DNA of 23,277 bases, from the NCBI GenBank assembly GCA_045542335.1, contig JAZQKV010000046.1, positions 1-23,277 of the forward strand. Direction: 5' to 3'. The stretch is from CAKSUT01 sp045542335 (GTDB lineage: Bacteria; Bacillota; Clostridia; Oscillospirales; CAG-382). Of this stretch, positions 8,436 to 15,577 are shown one piece after another. Under the pieces are notes generated by a model. That model saw only the letters and a list, made by a program, of their open reading frames with translations, ran no database searches and was not told the origin of the DNA. Each line of letters begins with the position of its first letter. Position 1 is the stretch's first letter. The position numbers and the translations under genes are program-made.

Positions 8436-8730
8436 TTTTCCTGCTATGTTAGTGATGACTGTGCTTATGAACCCACAGTAGATTTATGGAGTTCGGACTT
8501 CTCATATAGGTATGCAGACCTCCCGACTTTCCTGCTCCCCGAACATCTCTTTTGAGCTCTGCGTCGGAAAAGGACCGGAAAGCACGGATGCTGGTAGCAC
8601 GAAGTATGCGAGAGAACACCACCTTGCGAGAGCAGGGTTTCTTTACGCAGTCACACGGCAATGCGGGGGATTTCAATTTAAAGATTCAGGCAGGGTTAAC
8701 CATTCGGTTTTCCCTGCCTTTGTTCTTTTT
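8436..8730 (+). ncRNA. Structured ncRNA (6S-like closing stem; family not settled)
   Basis: No credible protein lies between 8423 and 8739. The segment reads as a folded RNA ending in an intrinsic terminator. The ends can pair over 200 bases apart: 8437-8444 with 8663-8670, then TGTT (8447-8450) with GGCA (8657-8660). CCTGC..TGTT opposed to CGGCA..GCGGGG resembles the closing arm of 6S RNA, which binds sigma-70-type RNA polymerase. Other possible helices are GACTGTG (8457-8463) with CGCAGTC (8646-8652), GTTCGG (8491-8496) with CCGAAC (8539-8544), AGGT/ACCT around 8508-8521, and CCTGCTC (8531-8537) with GAGCAGG (8630-8636). The last crosses the GTTCGG helix, so a pseudoknot is possible. That, and a length of about 235 bases before the terminator, fits 6S less well and leaves the raiA-motif or another complex Clostridia RNA open. 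RNase P, tmRNA and SRP signatures were not found. Confidence is high for an RNA and low for its name. Confidence 0.68.
8689..8730 (+). terminator. Intrinsic terminator of the ncRNA
   Basis: GGCAGGG (8689-8695) pairs with CCCTGCC (8712-8718). Inside it AACC pairs with GGTT, and T-rich sequence follows at 8719-8730. The hairpin lies between the ncRNA and the convergent oxidoreductase gene and could also slow the opposing transcript. Confidence 0.88.
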
Positions 8731-8739
8731 GAATTTTTA

Positions 8740-10446
8740 TCAATTAAAATCAACCGAGAAAATTCTTGCTCGCTCGCATCCCCAAGTTTCGGAAACAGAG
8801 ATGAAAATTTTAGAGCATTTATGATTAACAGGAATTCTGACAAGCCTTTTTCTGTTTGCACAGGTTGAAAAAACAGATACAATCTCGCCGCTTTCGGTAA
8901 GCACCTTAACGTCAAAGCTTTTTACCATTGTTTCCGGCATTTTAAACCAAGAATCATCAAGCATAAAGCGACAAGGCATATTTTTCATATTGCGGGCAAA
9001 ATTACTGTCAAAAATAATACGTATCTCATTGACATCTTTTGCTTCATCTGAGGAAAACTCAAGACACGAGCCTTTATCAAACACACACACATTTTCACAG
9101 TCAGCATAATCACGGTCATGTCCGTTGCGAAGCTTTTCGTCAGGATATGAAAAACTCTTTGTAATGGGTGAAATTATTCGGCTTACACCAGGAATATAAC
9201 AATCATCAAGGAGCAGTGTCTGCTGTAACAAATCCATATCTATGTTTCTTATATCGACGCCTGACTTAATGGCTATTGCTGTTGCAGTACCAAGCGCCTG
9301 ACCAAGTATTCCACAGGTTGCCATAACTCTTGTTGAACTGAGTGCGGCGTGGGTTACACTTATATTTCTACCGGCAAATAAAAGATTCTTTCTGGAAGAA
9401 GAAATCATTGTGCCAAGTGGGATAAGCCAGGGAGATGGAGCAGGGTGATAAATTGTCGGATGTCCACCATCGTAATAGAATCCTTCGGGAAAGTGGTCAT
9501 CCATAGTCCAACCGGCATATGCAACTGCATTTTCCTTGACGCCGCCATTATCAACATCTTTTTCAGTTATGATAACCTCGCCTTTATAACGTCTGCTTTC
9601 CCTTTTTCCCGGCAAAAAGCCTACCCAATCAAGCTTCCAGTTGTCTGCACCGTGGTCACCTCTGTTTTTGATGTGATCCCACACACCAAAAGCAATTTTT
9701 AAAAGCTCATCGCGCATTTCTTCCGTGTCATGTATGCTATCCTTATCTCCGCCAAGCTCTATCCACCAGAAATTGCAAAGGCTGTCAAGATTATGGCTTC
9801 TTTCTTTTAGTGCAGTATCATCCTCATAAACATATGCCCAATCCGGAGGAATAAATTCCTGCTTGCGGTCAGTTTCTCTTGCTTGCAAAAGGCAACTCAT
9901 TCCCATTGTTTTTTTGTCGGCAACATCGGGAGGAATCGTTTCGTTGTATTCAGACTTTGCCTCTCTTCCGAGAAAATAATCAGCGCCGGTCAAAGGAGCA
10001 AGAATTGAATCACCGGAGCAATCGGCGAAATATTTAGCTTTTACCGTGTGATATGTTTCAGAGGTCATCTGCCATCCCTTAACACTTTCGATGACATCTC
10101 CATTAGTTTCAGCATGAATACAAGTGCAGTTTAGAAGAAGTGTAATGTTAGGTTCAAATCTGACTTTTTCATAAAGAACGCTGTCCCAGATTGAAAAAGA
10201 AACATCTCTGTTTCTGTAATAATTCTCGAGCATTAGTTCTTCAACAATACCTGATTCTCTGTTCTCTGCTCCTCTTGCGCCGCAAATCCACATTCTGATT
10301 TCAGAAGATGCATTTCCGCCAAGAACAGGTCGGTCTTGCATAAGAGCAACCTTTATCCCATTTCGTGCAGCCGATACAGCCGTGCAAAGTCCAGAAATGC
10401 CACCACCTACAACACACAAATCAACTTCATGAAATACACTTTTCAT
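8740..10446 (-). CDS. FAD-dependent oxidoreductase (FAD_oxidored family), second of a pair
   Basis: This 568-residue protein starts with a Rossmann FAD site, G14-x-G16-x-x-G19 in CVVGGGISGLCTAVSAA. Next comes the family block PVLGGNASSEIRMWICGARG near 40-60, ADCSGDSILAPLTGAD near 140-157, and a late FAD-contact block, LLFAGRNISVTHAALSSTRV, near 355. Residues beyond about 455 look like an added beta-sandwich, possibly sugar-binding. No signal peptide is seen, so a cytoplasmic flavoenzyme is likely. The family (PF12831-like) has few defined substrates and is often found near carbohydrate genes in gut and soil bacteria. Its start overlaps the stop of the upstream paralogue by 4 bases, so the two are translationally coupled. 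The reaction is unknown. Confidence 0.85.
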   Translation of the reverse strand: MKSVFHEVDLCVVGGGISGLCTAVSAARNGIKVALMQDRPVLGGNASSEIRMWICGARGAENRESGIVEELMLENYYRNRDVSFSIWDSVLYEKVRFEPNITLLLNCTCIHAETNGDVIESVKGWQMTSETYHTVKAKYFADCSGDSILAPLTGADYFLGREAKSEYNETIPPDVADKKTMGMSCLLQARETDRKQEFIPPDWAYVYEDDTALKERSHNLDSLCNFWWIELGGDKDSIHDTEEMRDELLKIAFGVWDHIKNRGDHGADNWKLDWVGFLPGKRESRRYKGEVIITEKDVDNGGVKENAVAYAGWTMDDHFPEGFYYDGGHPTIYHPAPSPWLIPLGTMISSSRKNLLFAGRNISVTHAALSSTRVMATCGILGQALGTATAIAIKSGVDIRNIDMDLLQQTLLLDDCYIPGVSRIISPITKSFSYPDEKLRNGHDRDYADCENVCVFDKGSCLEFSSDEAKDVNEIRIIFDSNFARNMKNMPCRFMLDDSWFKMPETMVKSFDVKVLTESGEIVSVFSTCANRKRLVRIPVNHKCSKIFISVSETWGCERARIFSVDFN

Positions 10447-11816
10447 AGTAATCTCACTCCTTTTTGAAATTCATCAATAAGCTTTTCAGACTTTGAAAGT
10501 TCAGAAATTATGCTGTCCGGGAACCTTTTATCTTGTGCTTCAATAGCTTCTTGGATTACAGAAACAGGCACTGCATCGACCTCTATATCATTCTTAACCG
10601 CATATGAAGCAGCAATTCCCGCAGCTTCACCAATTCCAACACAAATTGGCATAACACGGTAATTTGAATGAGCCTTATGAGTTCCTGAAATACATCTTCC
10701 GGCAAGCAAAAGTCCTTTTACGTTTGATGGCACAAGGCAACCATAAGGAATTGTATAACCCGAGTTTTGTCTGAATCCGTTCTGTACACCATTCTTGTCA
10801 AGTCCTGCGCCGTCGATATTATGAATATCAAAATTAAAGTGAGCATCCTTGACAACCCAGTCATCAAACACTCTTGCCTCAAGAATATCATGCTCTGTGA
10901 GTGTATAAAGTCCCTTGAAATGCCTTGTTTCGCGAATACCAATCAAAGATGCAGAAGTGATAGCATAGCAATTCTCATAACCCGGTGCATATTCTCGCAG
11001 AAAATCAACTATTTTGCCGATTTGACGGCGACATATGATCGTCGCACGAGTGAGATCCTCGGCTGATGTACCGTCAATTCCGATGCAGTTAGTCATGTTA
11101 CAGTTGACAACGCCCGGATACACTGTTCTATAAAGCAGAACGTGTCCTGCAGGATGTCCAATTATTTGCTTCCCAAGGCTTTGAAGCTCACCATTTGGTG
11201 TGTGAACCTGCGTTTCAAAAGAACCGGGAAAAACAGCTTTACTGTAATCTACACCGCCAACTTTAAACATAATAGTGCAGGGCTGCATCTTTCCATCATC
11301 CACCCTACCCTTTATATAAGGAACACCTGCTTTGTATGCAACATCGCCATCGCCTGTCGCATCTATCACACACTTTGCAAGAATCGCTCTTCTTCCATCT
11401 TTATTTTCTGTAATAACACCACAAACTTTGTTTCTGTCATCAATAATTGTGTCGCTGACAAATGTATATAGCAGAACGCTCGCACCACTCTCGCACAGTA
11501 ATTCAAGGTAGAGCGTTTTTAGCTTTTCATTGTCAATATATTTGTTTGGCTTTCCTTTCAAAATTCCGGAATTCATCTGCGCACTTTTTTCAAGAATCTC
11601 TTTATACATTGGTGAAGCAGCTCTGCCAGTCCAATGGCTCATAAGACCTGAAGTTGAAATTCCTCCAACATCCCCTTGAGCTTCAACAAGCATAACTTTT
11701 GCGCCTTTTCTTGCGGCACAAATAGCGGCAGACACGCCGGCAGGACCTGCTCCGCACACAAGCACATCAACCTCTGCTCTTACTGCAACGTCAGAAATTT
11801 CAAGCAGTTTTATCAC
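10443..11816 (-). CDS. FAD-dependent oxidoreductase (FAD_oxidored family), first of a pair
   Basis: This 457-residue paralogue of the downstream protein lacks its C-terminal beta-rich extension. The FAD site is G22-x-G24-x-x-G27 (VLVCGAGPAGVSAAICAA), followed by GDVGGISTSGLMSHWTG, VIDATGDGDVAYKAGVPY near 150 and the final flavin-contact block GLLLAGRCISGTHKAHSNYR near 375. The start is GTG (11816-11814) with a GAAGGGAG site about 10 bases upstream. It is the first gene of the pair and lies head to head with the PocR-AraC regulator, which is the obvious candidate to control it. Two unequal, coupled paralogues suggest either a heteromeric enzyme or sequential oxidations of one compound. No ferredoxin or transporter gene is attached. 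Confidence 0.85.
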   Translation of the reverse strand: MIKLLEISDVAVRAEVDVLVCGAGPAGVSAAICAARKGAKVMLVEAQGDVGGISTSGLMSHWTGRAASPMYKEILEKSAQMNSGILKGKPNKYIDNEKLKTLYLELLCESGASVLLYTFVSDTIIDDRNKVCGVITENKDGRRAILAKCVIDATGDGDVAYKAGVPYIKGRVDDGKMQPCTIMFKVGGVDYSKAVFPGSFETQVHTPNGELQSLGKQIIGHPAGHVLLYRTVYPGVVNCNMTNCIGIDGTSAEDLTRATIICRRQIGKIVDFLREYAPGYENCYAITSASLIGIRETRHFKGLYTLTEHDILEARVFDDWVVKDAHFNFDIHNIDGAGLDKNGVQNGFRQNSGYTIPYGCLVPSNVKGLLLAGRCISGTHKAHSNYRVMPICVGIGEAAGIAASYAVKNDIEVDAVPVSVIQEAIEAQDKRFPDSIISELSKSEKLIDEFQKGVRLL

Positions 11817-11863
11817 GTTTTGAAAACTCCCTTCAATTCATTAAAACAAATAAATATTTGGTA

Positions 11864-11892
11864 TTGACAAACTTTCACATATATTATATAAT
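11864..11892 (+). promoter_or_regulatory. Consensus promoter of the PocR-AraC gene
   Basis: TTGACA (11864-11869), a 17-base spacer and TATAAT (11887-11892) form a perfect sigma-A promoter about 78 bases before the regulator start. Its -10 is part of the palindrome ATTATATAAT (11883-11892), so a minus-strand TATAAT (11888-11883) overlaps it. The divergent oxidoreductase promoter may use that box with a poor -35, which would suit activation by the AraC protein. Confidence 0.8.
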
Positions 11893-11969
11893 AATCATAA
11901 GAGTATTTCCTTGAAATTATGGCATAAAAGCTATAATATTCTGCAATAAATAATTTTGACGGTGGTGCT

Positions 11970-12839
11970 ATGAGAAACACAGAAAAACATATATCATCAT
12001 ATATTGAATATCTTCGCAGCACCTGCAAGCTCAATGTAACGGTACACGGTGCAGGTACAAAGGGTGTACAGGCACTTATGGGTACACTTGCGCCATATAA
12101 CATTCACTCATGCGGATACTGTATGTTTATGAAAACAAACAGAAGCATATGGGACAACTGCATCGAAAATCAATATAAAGTTGTAAGAAAGCTAAAAGAA
12201 AATGAAGACGGATTTTTCGGAATGTGTTATCTTGGTGTTTGTGAATATGTTTACCCTATTTCATTTGAAAACGAGATTTCGGGATTTATATGCGTAAGCG
12301 GTTACTCCGACAAAAGCGAAAAAGCAGATAAAAAAATTAAACTTGCATGCTCAAGATTTGGTCTTGATTATCAGAACGTAAAGCAAGTTTATAATAAAGA
12401 GCTTTCAACTAAGATTCCCGATAAGGCTTTTGTCGATACTCTTATATATCCACTTATCTGCATGATACGGCAACTGTGCGCCGAAAACGCCAGCGATATT
12501 CCGATTATTTACACAGGTGGAGAATCCTATATCTACGGTCATATTCTCACATATCTTCAACGGAATTTCAAAAGCAACATCACCGTAGATGAGCTTTGCA
12601 AGCTTTGCCACTGTTCTTCCTCTCACATAAGCCATATTTTTCCAAAAATGAGTGGAACAAGCATTTCAGCATATATCAACAGGCTCCGTGTTGAAGAAGC
12701 GAAGATTCTTCTTACAGGTTCTTCCCTTTCCGTAAAAGAGATTGCTTACAACATCGGCTACAACGATTCAAATTACTTTTCTAACGTTTTCAAAAAGATG
12801 GTTGGCGTTTCACCAAGGCAATTCAGAAATACACATTGA
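11970..12839 (+). CDS. AraC-family regulator with PocR sensory domain
   Basis: This 289-residue regulator has a PocR-like ligand-binding domain at about 1-170. It is cysteine-rich, with C48, C51, C64, C86 and C91, and has the family-like stretch GMCYLGVCEYVYPI. PocR itself responds to propanediol or glycerol metabolites in the pdu/cob regulon, and domain relatives sense small metabolites. The AraC double helix-turn-helix follows at about 195-289: TVDELCKLCHCSSSHISHIF, then SVKEIAYNIGYNDSNYFSNV and FKKMVGVSPRQFR. A GGTGG-type ribosome binding site precedes the ATG. It is divergent from the two FAD oxidoreductases across a 153-base gap that holds a perfect promoter for this gene, which makes it their likely regulator. 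The ligand is unknown. Confidence 0.88.
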   Translation: MRNTEKHISSYIEYLRSTCKLNVTVHGAGTKGVQALMGTLAPYNIHSCGYCMFMKTNRSIWDNCIENQYKVVRKLKENEDGFFGMCYLGVCEYVYPISFENEISGFICVSGYSDKSEKADKKIKLACSRFGLDYQNVKQVYNKELSTKIPDKAFVDTLIYPLICMIRQLCAENASDIPIIYTGGESYIYGHILTYLQRNFKSNITVDELCKLCHCSSSHISHIFPKMSGTSISAYINRLRVEEAKILLTGSSLSVKEIAYNIGYNDSNYFSNVFKKMVGVSPRQFRNTH

Positions 12840-12842
12840 AAA

Positions 12843-12874
12843 AGCAGCAGGCGTATGATTTTACGTCTGCTGCT
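12843..12874 (-). terminator. Terminator of the lipoprotein gene
   Basis: A 13-bp stem including a G-U pair (12843-12855 with 12862-12874) is followed on the minus strand by TTTTTCAA. It lies 13 bases beyond the lipoprotein stop. No T-run follows it on the plus strand, so for the convergent PocR-AraC gene it is at best a weak barrier. Confidence 0.82.
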
Positions 12875-12887
12875 CAACAATATTACT

Positions 12888-13745
12888 TCATGCTTGTTCG
12901 GAAACGCTCACATATTCTGTGTAGTCATCCGGGATTTCAAACAAACCATCGGGGAGTTCCGAGGTAAGTTCAGCAATTTCAACAACAGTATCAAAACCGT
13001 CAAATGTGAAAATAACATACTTGAGATTTCCGTCTTTGTCAAAGGCATATTTTGAAATCTGGGATTCACCCTCTTTGAATGCTTCGTATTCATATTCAAC
13101 GCCTTCAATTTCAACGACACCTTTTTCAACGTTCTGATCTTCATTGTAAAGATTTCCAATTTTAATCCTGCCTGCAACATCGGCAAGAGATTTGAGCATA
13201 TCGTGAATCCCCTCAACGTACTGCTTAGAGGCGTTATCAAGGGTATATTTAACGTCAGGCTTCATAATCATGCTGAAATCCATAGCAGGCTCGTTCATTA
13301 CAATTCTGACATAAGTTTCTTCACCCTTAACAGCATATGTGCATTTCATTGATGAAACTTCATTATAATCAGCATCTTTGTTTGAAAGATTGAGAACCAT
13401 ATAATAATCGCCGGACAAAACATTGGATTCAACTTTTGCAGTATTTGTATCGGTAAGAGAGGGGTTTACAACAGGTTCCGGTTCGGGAACAACTTCGTCT
13501 TTTATATCATTTTCTGTTCCGAGTTCGGGACTGTCATCCGCTTCAGAAGTGTCAGCTTCAATATCGTCTTTGCCTTCTTCAGCTTCAACTTCGGGAGTGG
13601 TATTGTCGTCCGAACTTGTTTCAACTTCATCAACGACAGTTTCAGAATTTACTTTTTCGCCGTCTTTGGTTTCATCATTAGAGCCGCAGGCTACAAGAAG
13701 AAAACAAACGAGCAACGCAATTGCAAGAGTGATAAATCTTTTCAT
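12888..13745 (-). CDS. Putative lipoprotein with acidic linker
   Basis: I do not recognise a named family. The 285-residue protein has a clear lipoprotein signal: KR, then a hydrophobic core and lipobox LVAC with C20 as the acylated residue. It is therefore expected on the outer face of the cytoplasmic membrane. Residues about 24-105 are a low-complexity linker dominated by E, D, S, T, V and P that would hold the domain away from the membrane. Residues about 110-280 form a beta-rich domain (GDYYMVLNLSNKD, then ETYVRIVMNEPAMDFSMIMK, then FTFDGFDTVVEIAELTSELP) that resembles LolA/LppX-like lipoprotein folds in its pattern of long strands. That resemblance is impression only. It has its own promoter and terminator and is not tied to a neighbour. 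Confidence 0.85.
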   Translation of the reverse strand: MKRFITLAIALLVCFLLVACGSNDETKDGEKVNSETVVDEVETSSDDNTTPEVEAEEGKDDIEADTSEADDSPELGTENDIKDEVVPEPEPVVNPSLTDTNTAKVESNVLSGDYYMVLNLSNKDADYNEVSSMKCTYAVKGEETYVRIVMNEPAMDFSMIMKPDVKYTLDNASKQYVEGIHDMLKSLADVAGRIKIGNLYNEDQNVEKGVVEIEGVEYEYEAFKEGESQISKYAFDKDGNLKYVIFTFDGFDTVVEIAELTSELPDGLFEIPDDYTEYVSVSEQA

Positions 13746-13797
13746 TTTTAAATTCCTTTCACACTGAAAATTTATAGTTTCTTTTAGTCATACACGC

Positions 13798-13826
13798 ATT
13801 ATACAACTTTTTATTACAAAAGTCAA
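13798..13826 (-). promoter_or_regulatory. Promoter of the lipoprotein gene
   Basis: On the minus strand, TTGACT (13826-13821), a 17-base spacer and TATAAT (13803-13798) end about 52 bases before the start codon. The gene is an independent, probably well expressed unit. Confidence 0.85.
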
Positions 13827-13895
13827 TACAAATATGATAAATTTTATTTACCAATGTTATGATTTGCAAATTCTTTCAGTAAATTAAAGCTAAAA

Positions 13896-13922
13896 GGGAC
13901 GCTCACAAAATATGAGCGTCCC
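13896..13922 (-). terminator. Terminator of the ADP-ribosylglycohydrolase-family gene
   Basis: A perfect 10-bp stem (13896-13905 with 13913-13922) with a 7-base loop lies 5 bases after the minus-strand stop and is followed on that strand by TTTTAGCTTT. Confidence 0.85.
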
Positions 13923-13927
13923 AAAAA

Positions 13928-15439
13928 TTATTTAACTATAAGAACAACAGGGAGATAAGAGGAAGTGGGTCTGTCGGTAATGTGAAGTTCGATGTTAAAG
14001 CGGTAAATTCCCTTTGTGAGGTTATGAGGTACAAGCTTAATTGTATGCTCATTAAGCCAACCATGGAGTTTGGGATCAATGCGCATAACAGATTCTCTTG
14101 CGGGAAGAATCTCCCAATCCTGAGGAGCGTTGACAATCACGTCGGCAAAGAAAGTGCGTGCAATCTTGCAATGTGTGAAAAGTTTGATCTCTTTTTCTTC
14201 GCCCTCGGATATTTCTATTCCTCCACAGAAATCAAGATGTGCGTCATAAACAACGTTTTCTGCTTTAACGCACCAAGGCTGTCTGAGCTTGAGTTCTTCT
14301 CTGAAAGACCAGAAAGTGGTCTTTTGTGAGCCAAATCCGTAAGGTTCAGCAGGTGCAAAAAGGTTGTTATTTGCGTTAATTGTAAGGCTTTCGAGGTCAA
14401 AGTTTTTGCCAAGAAAAGTGGGCATAAGACGAGAAACTCTTGTTGTAAGCTCAGTTATATCTTTGCAAATTTCATCACGGTTCGCAGTAAGATCAAGAGA
14501 AAGTGTCTTAATTTCTTCGCCGATTGGCTTAATCCACTCTTCGGGTATTGATTTTGTTCCACCGATAATTCCAAAGACAGAACCAAGAGTAGCGCAGGTG
14601 CAGTCCGCATCCTCTCCGCAAGAAGCCGCAATGCAAAGTGACTTTCCGAAATCGCCCTCGCCATAGTACCAACCAATCACGGAAATACCAATATTTGCAG
14701 GTGCATCAAATCCGAGTTCACCTACAGGTGCTTCATCTTCAGGAGCCATCTCAACTTGAGTTCCACAGAAAGAATCGGGATATGTATTGAGAAGAAGAGC
14801 CCTTGCTTCTCTCCAGGTTTTGCCTTCCTTATAGCACTTCTGAACAAGTTTAACTGCTCCAAGAACTGCGCTGTCTTCGGGAATATAAGAAGCGGCAATC
14901 TCAATAAGTTTGTCAGGATCGCTCTCTACAAAGGCTGCAGCCTCAAGAGCAGCTGTGAATACTTCACCGTAAAGTCCTTCATCAGCATGGTCAACCATAG
15001 CATCTTCAAGTGCATATTTAACAGCGATTTCGGGATGACCCGGTGCAAGGCAAGCCCATATTTCGCTTCTGATGAAGCATCCGCAGGAATTACCCATAGG
15101 GTTCTTATATTTACCGGAAATCGGAGGAATAAGACCGATTCTCATGTTTGATTTTCCTGTGCCATATTCAGACCAATGAGCAACAATCTGATTCATCCAA
15201 TACTCAGCAAGCTGTGCGGATGTAACTTTTGTGCCATATTCCTCTGCCGCACGCAAGAAAACAAGCTGAAGGTCAAGGTCATCGTTAGGAAGAGCACCTT
15301 TTGAAATATCATGAGTGTAACCCTTTACATCAAAAACTCCTCTTTTGCCCTCAAAAGGAGTTCCGAGGGTTCCTCCAATGTTTTTTCCGAGCCAGCAAGC
15401 ACGGACTTTATCTTTATAATCTGCAAATGAAAGTTTCAT
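13928..15439 (-). CDS. ADP-ribosylglycohydrolase-family protein with C-terminal extension
   Basis: The first roughly 350 residues are an all-helical ADP-ribosylglycohydrolase domain. LGKNIGGTLGTPFEG is at 17-31, the metal-binding block PNDDLDLQ at 51-58 (D53, D54, D56), and the second metal block SCGEDADCTCATLGS at 273-287 with D277 and D279. Family enzymes remove ADP-ribose from proteins or other targets using two Mg2+ ions, but this branch also occurs near sugar catabolism genes and may act on other N- or O-glycosides. Residues about 375-503 add a beta-rich domain (HLDFCGGIEISEGEEKEIKL and following) not needed for the core fold. No signal peptide is seen. A GAAAGGAAAT ribosome binding site precedes the ATG. 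It is a single-gene unit with its own promoter and terminator. The substrate is unknown. Confidence 0.85.
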   Translation of the reverse strand: MKLSFADYKDKVRACWLGKNIGGTLGTPFEGKRGVFDVKGYTHDISKGALPNDDLDLQLVFLRAAEEYGTKVTSAQLAEYWMNQIVAHWSEYGTGKSNMRIGLIPPISGKYKNPMGNSCGCFIRSEIWACLAPGHPEIAVKYALEDAMVDHADEGLYGEVFTAALEAAAFVESDPDKLIEIAASYIPEDSAVLGAVKLVQKCYKEGKTWREARALLLNTYPDSFCGTQVEMAPEDEAPVGELGFDAPANIGISVIGWYYGEGDFGKSLCIAASCGEDADCTCATLGSVFGIIGGTKSIPEEWIKPIGEEIKTLSLDLTANRDEICKDITELTTRVSRLMPTFLGKNFDLESLTINANNNLFAPAEPYGFGSQKTTFWSFREELKLRQPWCVKAENVVYDAHLDFCGGIEISEGEEKEIKLFTHCKIARTFFADVIVNAPQDWEILPARESVMRIDPKLHGWLNEHTIKLVPHNLTKGIYRFNIELHITDRPTSSYLPVVLIVK

Positions 15440-15478
15440 TTAATCATTTCCTTTCAGCAAAATATTTTAGCCTTTGGC

Positions 15479-15516
15479 TATGATAATATTCTATCATAAA
15501 GTTGCTTTTATGAAAA
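15479..15516 (-). promoter_or_regulatory. Promoter with overlapping inverted repeat for the ADP-ribosylglycohydrolase-family gene
   Basis: On the minus strand, TTTTCA (15516-15511), a 17-base spacer and TAGAAT (15493-15488) form a moderate promoter. A perfect 7-bp inverted repeat, TATGATA (15479-15485) and TATCATA (15492-15498) with 6 bases between, covers the -10 box. A bound regulator there would block polymerase. The repeat is AT-rich, so chance cannot be ruled out. Confidence 0.5.
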
Positions 15517-15577
15517 TGGGTTATTTGTACTTTTAAAAACAATTTTTGTAGGCTTTCACGACAGCATGTTATATGGT

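Noticed and set aside
8436..8730. SRP RNA, tmRNA, RNase P RNA or T-box leader
   Set aside because: I did not find the SRP helix 8 core, the tmRNA alanine acceptor and tag frame, the RNase P universal segments, or the T-box GGTGGTACC sequence. It also ends in a terminator facing a convergent gene, so it is not a leader.
8449..8868. Several short reading frames on both strands
   Set aside because: They overlap the folded RNA, its terminator and the end of the oxidoreductase gene, lack ribosome binding sites and have no family-like sequence.
13423..13767. Serine-rich 114-residue plus-strand frame
   Set aside because: It is the antisense shadow of the acidic low-complexity linker of the lipoprotein.
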